From positions 1-10,137 of the forward strand of contig CAJONL010000030.1 of the NCBI GenBank assembly GCA_905235875.1: a stretch of DNA of 10,137 nt, given 5' to 3'. The number at the start of each line of letters is the position of its first letter. Within the stretch, counting starts at the first letter, position 1. Shown here one piece after another: positions 6,884 through 10,137 of the stretch. The DNA comes from an uncultured Bacilli bacterium. GTDB taxonomy: Bacteria; Bacillota_I; Bacilli_A; RF39; UBA660. The notes below the pieces were generated by a model, which saw only the letters and a list, made by a program, of their open reading frames with translations, was not told the origin of the DNA and ran no database searches. A program made the translations under genes and the position numbers.

Positions 6884-7294
6884 ATGAGAAGAAGAAAAAG
6901 GAAAAATAATAAGAAAAAAATATTTAATATATTTTTAGTAATTATAATTATATTAATTATTTTAATAATCATAATTAAACCAGGTAATATTTTAACTAAG
7001 GATATTAATATAGGTAATTCTAAAAATTATTCTAAATTTGAATTAGGAAAAGTTACTATTAATTCTCTTTTTGAATTTTTAAAGATGAATGGTAAGCTTA
7101 ATAGTATTACTTATAATGAAAAAAAATCTAGTCATGAAAAAGAAGAGTGGGCTAGAATCTATAATGTAGATAAAAATAAAGTAATAGTTTTATATATAGA
7201 TTATAATGACTACAAAAACAACAAAAATTATAAACCTCATTGGGTTTATGTAAAAGAAAAAAATGGTTGGGTATTAAGATCTAAGATTAAGTAA
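6884..7294 (+). CDS. Small Lys-rich single-TM protein of unknown function
   Basis: A 136-residue protein I do not recognise. It begins with a very basic stretch (MRRRKRKNNKKK), then a single hydrophobic helix of mostly Ile and Leu (about 13-31). By the positive-inside rule the remaining 105 residues lie outside the cell, anchored at the membrane. The outer part is hydrophilic, with a beta-rich end: KNKVIVLYIDYNDY (98-110), KPHWVYVKEKNGWVLRSK (118-134). This pattern could be a small beta-sheet domain. It has no cysteine and no lipobox. No ribosome site precedes the ATG; either the mRNA is leaderless (see the promoter just upstream) or ribosomes re-initiate from the ABC gene 31 bases earlier. 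The next gene starts 17 bases after its stop, so they are probably co-transcribed. Confidence 0.65.
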   Translation: MRRRKRKNNKKKIFNIFLVIIIILIILIIIIKPGNILTKDINIGNSKNYSKFELGKVTINSLFEFLKMNGKLNSITYNEKKSSHEKEEWARIYNVDKNKVIVLYIDYNDYKNNKNYKPHWVYVKEKNGWVLRSKIK

Positions 7295-7311
7295 TGAAAG
7301 GATTTGAAAAT

Positions 7312-8034
7312 ATGAAAAAATTTATTGTAGATGATAGTTTTTGGAATTTACTTCCAGATGTTAATATTGCAGTACTTGTATTAAAAAATGTAAATGAAAG
7401 AAAAACTTTAGATTCCAATGAAGCAAAAGAAATAGAAAAACTTTTAGAGGGTGCTAATGAAATAGCTAAAAAGTATTTAACAAGTGATGTGATTTCAGAA
7501 AATGAAGTAGTAAAAAAATGGCGTGAAACATATCAAAAATTTCCAACTAAAAAGGGTGCTAGATGCTCAATCGAAGCACTACTTAAAAGAGTACTTCATG
7601 ATAAACCAGTAACAAGTATTTTACCATCAGTTGATATAACTAATTCTATTTCTTTAAAATATGCTTTTCCTATCGGAGCAGAAGATTTAGATAAAATAAA
7701 AGGAGATCTTCATTTAGGGGCTATGCAAGGTGGAGAAGAGTTCTATCCAATAGGTGATGATAAAATGGATCCTCCACTTTCTGGTGAAGTAGCATATTAT
7801 GATGAAAAAGGTGCAGTATGTAGGTGTTTTAACTGGAGAGATGGTAAAAGAACACAAATTTCAGATGATACTACTACAGAATTTATTGCTATGGAATGCG
7901 TTGAACCTGAAAGAATAGAAGAACTAGTAGAAGCACTAAATGAATTATCAGAATTAATGAAAAAATATTTAGACTGTGAAATAGTAGTAAAAGAAATAGT
8001 AAATAAAGATAACAAAAAACTAGTTTTAGAGTAA
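7312..8034 (+). CDS. Free-standing B3/B4 domain protein (COG3382-like)
   Basis: A 240-residue cytoplasmic protein resembling the B3/B4 domain of the phenylalanyl-tRNA synthetase beta chain, which in the synthetase holds the editing pocket. Family-like features are the MKKFIVDDSFW start, KWRETYQKFPTKKGARCSIEAL (70-90), KPVTSILPSVDITNSISL (98-115), a glycine-rich GDLHLGAMQGGEEF (131-144) and CFNWRDGKRT (172-181), ending in a helical tail (199-220). Stand-alone copies are common in bacteria. A role in clearing mischarged tRNA or amino acids has been suggested, but I know of no settled function. The ATG at 7312 is preferred because AAGGA lies at 7298-7302; an in-frame ATG at 7294 overlaps the previous stop codon (TAATG) and would add six residues. 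A strong terminator follows. Confidence 0.85.
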   Translation: MKKFIVDDSFWNLLPDVNIAVLVLKNVNERKTLDSNEAKEIEKLLEGANEIAKKYLTSDVISENEVVKKWRETYQKFPTKKGARCSIEALLKRVLHDKPVTSILPSVDITNSISLKYAFPIGAEDLDKIKGDLHLGAMQGGEEFYPIGDDKMDPPLSGEVAYYDEKGAVCRCFNWRDGKRTQISDDTTTEFIAMECVEPERIEELVEALNELSELMKKYLDCEIVVKEIVNKDNKKLVLE

Positions 8035-8046
8035 TAATTAATTATT

Positions 8047-8076
8047 TGTCACATACTTTTATGTGACATTTTTTTT
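8047..8076 (+). terminator. Strong intrinsic terminator after the B3/B4 gene
   Basis: TGTCACATA (8047-8055) and TATGTGACA (8060-8068) form a perfect 9-bp stem with a CTTT loop, followed by eight T (8069-8076). It begins 13 bases after the B3/B4 stop codon. Its 3' arm doubles as the -35 region of the predicted polA promoter. Confidence 0.92.
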
Positions 8077-8091
8077 ATTTTATTTTATAAT
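8063..8091 (+). promoter_or_regulatory. polA promoter overlapping the upstream terminator
   Basis: GTGACA (8063-8068, five of six bases of TTGACA) and TATAAT (8086-8091) are separated by exactly 17 bases. The -35 box is the 3' arm of the terminator stem and the T-run fills the start of the spacer. Transcription would begin near 8098, so the mRNA would start at or beside the ribosome site AGGTGAT (8098-8104), about 11 bases before the GTG start of polA. Confidence 0.6.
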
Positions 8092-8108
8092 AAACTTAGG
8101 TGATAGAA

Positions 8109-10137
8109 GTGAAAAAGGTAATATTAATAGATGGTAATAATTTGGTTTTCAGAAGCTATTATGCAACAGCATATCGTGGTTCAATATTAAGAAATAGTAA
8201 AGGCTTTCCTACAAATGCTTTATTTGGTTTTATAAATATGCTTAATAAAATAATAGCAGAAGAAAAACCTGAATATATGATGATAGCATTTGATAAAGGA
8301 AAAACATTTAGACATGAAAAATATAAAGAATATAAAGATGGAAGACATGAAACTCCAGATGATTTAAAACTTCAATTTCCAGTTGCTAAACAAATAGCTA
8401 AGAAGATGGGAATAAAGTGTTTTGAAATAGATAATTATGAAGCAGATGATATAATTGGTACATTTGCCAAAGAAGTTGATATAAATGATGAATTTATTTC
8501 TACAATTATAAGTAGTGATAAGGATCTTTTACAACTTATATCAAATGATAATGAAGTTAAACTTTTAAAAACTAATGATTATATAAGAATGGATAAAAAA
8601 ACATTTATAGATACTTATGGTTTTGAGCCTATTCATATGATTGATTTAAAAGCTATTATGGGAGATTCTAGTGATAATATTCCTGGAGTTAAAGGAATCG
8701 GAGAAAAAGGCGCAATAAAGCTTATTCAGAATTATGGAACTTTAGAGGAAGTATATAATCATATTGATGAAATAAAAGGTAAAACAAAAGAAAAACTTGA
8801 AAATGATAAAGATATGGCTTTTTTCTCTAAAGAACTTGTTACTATCTATAAAGATGTTCCTATTGATAAAGATTTAAATAATATTAAATATAATGGTTAT
8901 GAAGAAGGACTTGAAGATTTACTTAAAGAATATGAGTTTTTCTCTATCTTAAAAAGAATGAATTTTAATGATAAAAAAAACTCTGAAGATCTTCATTTTA
9001 CTGAAGTAAATAGTTTAAAAATAGATTGTGACTCTTCTATATTTATAGAAACAGAAGGGAGTTACCATGATAAAAAAATATTAGGTATTACAGTTTCTAA
9101 TGAAAAAGGTAATTATTATATAGGCAAAGATAATATAAGTAATTTAGAAATAGATAATAGTGTTAAACTATATACTTATGATTTGAAAAAACTAAATGTT
9201 TTATTTAAATACTTAAATATAGGATTAAAAAATAAAATAGATGATTTAATGCTAATTGGATATCTTTTAGGTTATGAAGTAAAAGATGATATTTCAAGTT
9301 TTATGAATATCCAAGGAAGTGAAACTCTTTCTCTTAATGAAGCACTAAAACAAGTAAAAAAAGAAGGAAATAATATATTAAAAGAAAACTTAGTTTTAAA
9401 GGCTAGATTTATTTTTGATAATATAAAAAAATATTATGAAATGTTAAATAAAGATAACTTATCACTTTATTTAAATATAGATCTTCCTCTTTCATATGTA
9501 CTATCAGATATGGAATTTACTGGAGTTAAAGTTGATACTGGAGTTCTTTTAAAAATGAAAGAAGAAGTAGAGATCAAAATAAAAGAAATAGAAAAAGAAA
9601 TATATAAACTTTCAGGTAAAGAATTTAATATAAATAGTCCTAAACAACTAGGAATAGTTTTATTTGATGAACTTAAAATACCATATCCTAAGAAACTTAA
9701 AACTGGTAAAAGTTATTCTACTAGTGCTGATATATTAGATAAATTAAAAGACTATGAGATTGTTAGTAAAGTTTTAGAATATAGATCGTTAATTAAAATA
9801 TATTCTAATTATATTATAGGTACACTTGAATGTATAAAAGAAGATGGACTTATACATACGACATTTAATCAAACTTTAACCAGAACTGGTAGACTTTCTA
9901 GTACTAATCCTAACCTTCAAAATATTCCTATAAGAGAAGAATATGGTAGAAGAATTAGAAAAGCATTTATTCCTCAAAATGATATAATTATTTCAAGTGA
10001 TTATTCTCAAATAGAACTTAGAGTATTTGCTCATATGGCAAAAGCTATAAATCTTATCGAAGCTTTTAAAAATAATATGGATATACATAAGAAAACTGCA
10101 ATGGATATATATCATATTAAAGAAGATGAAGTTACTA
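8109..10137 (+). CDS. polA: DNA polymerase I, 3' end beyond the window
   Basis: DNA polymerase I, which fills gaps and removes RNA primers during replication and repair. About 676 codons are visible, out of the roughly 850-900 usual for the family. GTG is the start, with AGGTGAT (8098-8104) four bases upstream. Residues 1-290 are the 5'-3' exonuclease: LIDGNN with Asp8, AFDKGKTFRHEKY, YEADDIIGT (Asp113 and 114), SSDKDLL (Asp137 and 139) and MGDSSDNIPGVKGIGEKGA (from 184; Asp186 and 189). Residues about 300-450 form the 3'-5' exonuclease fold, but the DxE metal-binding motif is missing (IFIETEGSYHD, 311-321), as in Bacillus Pol I, so proofreading is probably absent. The polymerase domain starts near 452, with TRTGRLSSTNPNLQNIP (591-607) and motif A DYSQIELR (631-638). 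Motifs B and C lie outside the window. Confidence 0.97.
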   Translation, partial: MKKVILIDGNNLVFRSYYATAYRGSILRNSKGFPTNALFGFINMLNKIIAEEKPEYMMIAFDKGKTFRHEKYKEYKDGRHETPDDLKLQFPVAKQIAKKMGIKCFEIDNYEADDIIGTFAKEVDINDEFISTIISSDKDLLQLISNDNEVKLLKTNDYIRMDKKTFIDTYGFEPIHMIDLKAIMGDSSDNIPGVKGIGEKGAIKLIQNYGTLEEVYNHIDEIKGKTKEKLENDKDMAFFSKELVTIYKDVPIDKDLNNIKYNGYEEGLEDLLKEYEFFSILKRMNFNDKKNSEDLHFTEVNSLKIDCDSSIFIETEGSYHDKKILGITVSNEKGNYYIGKDNISNLEIDNSVKLYTYDLKKLNVLFKYLNIGLKNKIDDLMLIGYLLGYEVKDDISSFMNIQGSETLSLNEALKQVKKEGNNILKENLVLKARFIFDNIKKYYEMLNKDNLSLYLNIDLPLSYVLSDMEFTGVKVDTGVLLKMKEEVEIKIKEIEKEIYKLSGKEFNINSPKQLGIVLFDELKIPYPKKLKTGKSYSTSADILDKLKDYEIVSKVLEYRSLIKIYSNYIIGTLECIKEDGLIHTTFNQTLTRTGRLSSTNPNLQNIPIREEYGRRIRKAFIPQNDIIISSDYSQIELRVFAHMAKAINLIEAFKNNMDIHKKTAMDIYHIKEDEVT

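Noticed and set aside
7797..8015. Minus-strand open frame of 72 codons inside the B3/B4 gene
   Set aside because: Shadow of a clear gene; its product is low-complexity, Ser-rich, and matches nothing I recognise.
311..9725. Frequent ACTAGT hexamers through the window
   Set aside because: Many fall on in-frame Thr-Ser codons (ACT AGT) or related AT-rich codons, with no regular spacing or conserved flanks. This looks like codon bias, not a repeat family.

Overview
The window is about 10 kb of very AT-rich DNA from a low-GC Gram-positive bacterium (Bacillota/Firmicutes). The Shine-Dalgarno sites are of the AGGAGG type, the intrinsic terminators end in T-runs, and all eight genes lie on the + strand. 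DNA polymerase I has a Bacillus-like degenerate proofreading domain. TGA ends the second ABC gene and TGG encodes Trp, so the code is standard rather than the Mycoplasma code. An uncultured gut-type member of the Bacilli or a mollicute-related lineage would fit, but I infer this from composition and gene style only. No tRNA, rRNA, CRISPR array or insertion sequence is visible.

Region 1 (about 1-3215) is a compact surface-protein export module. A small secreted protein with a SipW-type (TasA/camelysin-like) signal is followed by a GC-rich hairpin. Next come a signal peptidase I of the SipW/ER type (Ser-His) with an unusually long multi-pass membrane domain, and then a two-TM protein that looks like the DUF5305 family. 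A strong terminator closes the unit. The likely logic is one abundant substrate, its dedicated processing enzyme and an accessory membrane protein, perhaps building a surface fibre. The exact partnership is inferred from gene order.

Region 2 (about 3216-6852) holds a well-formed extended -10 promoter and a leader with an 8-codon mini-ORF abutting an 8-bp inverted repeat. Two overlapping genes then encode the halves of a heterodimeric ABC exporter. The first half is degenerate (Asp for the catalytic Glu, Gln for the switch His). The second has intact catalytic residues but an LSSGQ signature, so one degenerate and one canonical ATP site are predicted.

Region 3 (about 6849-8076) holds a small single-TM protein of unknown function and a free-standing B3/B4-domain protein (COG3382-like), ended by a strong terminator. 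A consensus-like promoter overlapping the ABC stop codon would start transcription at the ATG of the small gene, suggesting a leaderless mRNA. Read-through from the ABC genes is also possible.

Region 4 (about 8063-10137) is polA, starting at GTG and cut off by the window end just after polymerase motif A. Its predicted promoter overlaps the preceding terminator hairpin.

The least described part is the substrate / multi-TM SipW peptidase / DUF5305 module. The regulatory layouts ahead of the ABC pair, the small membrane gene and polA are also worth attention.
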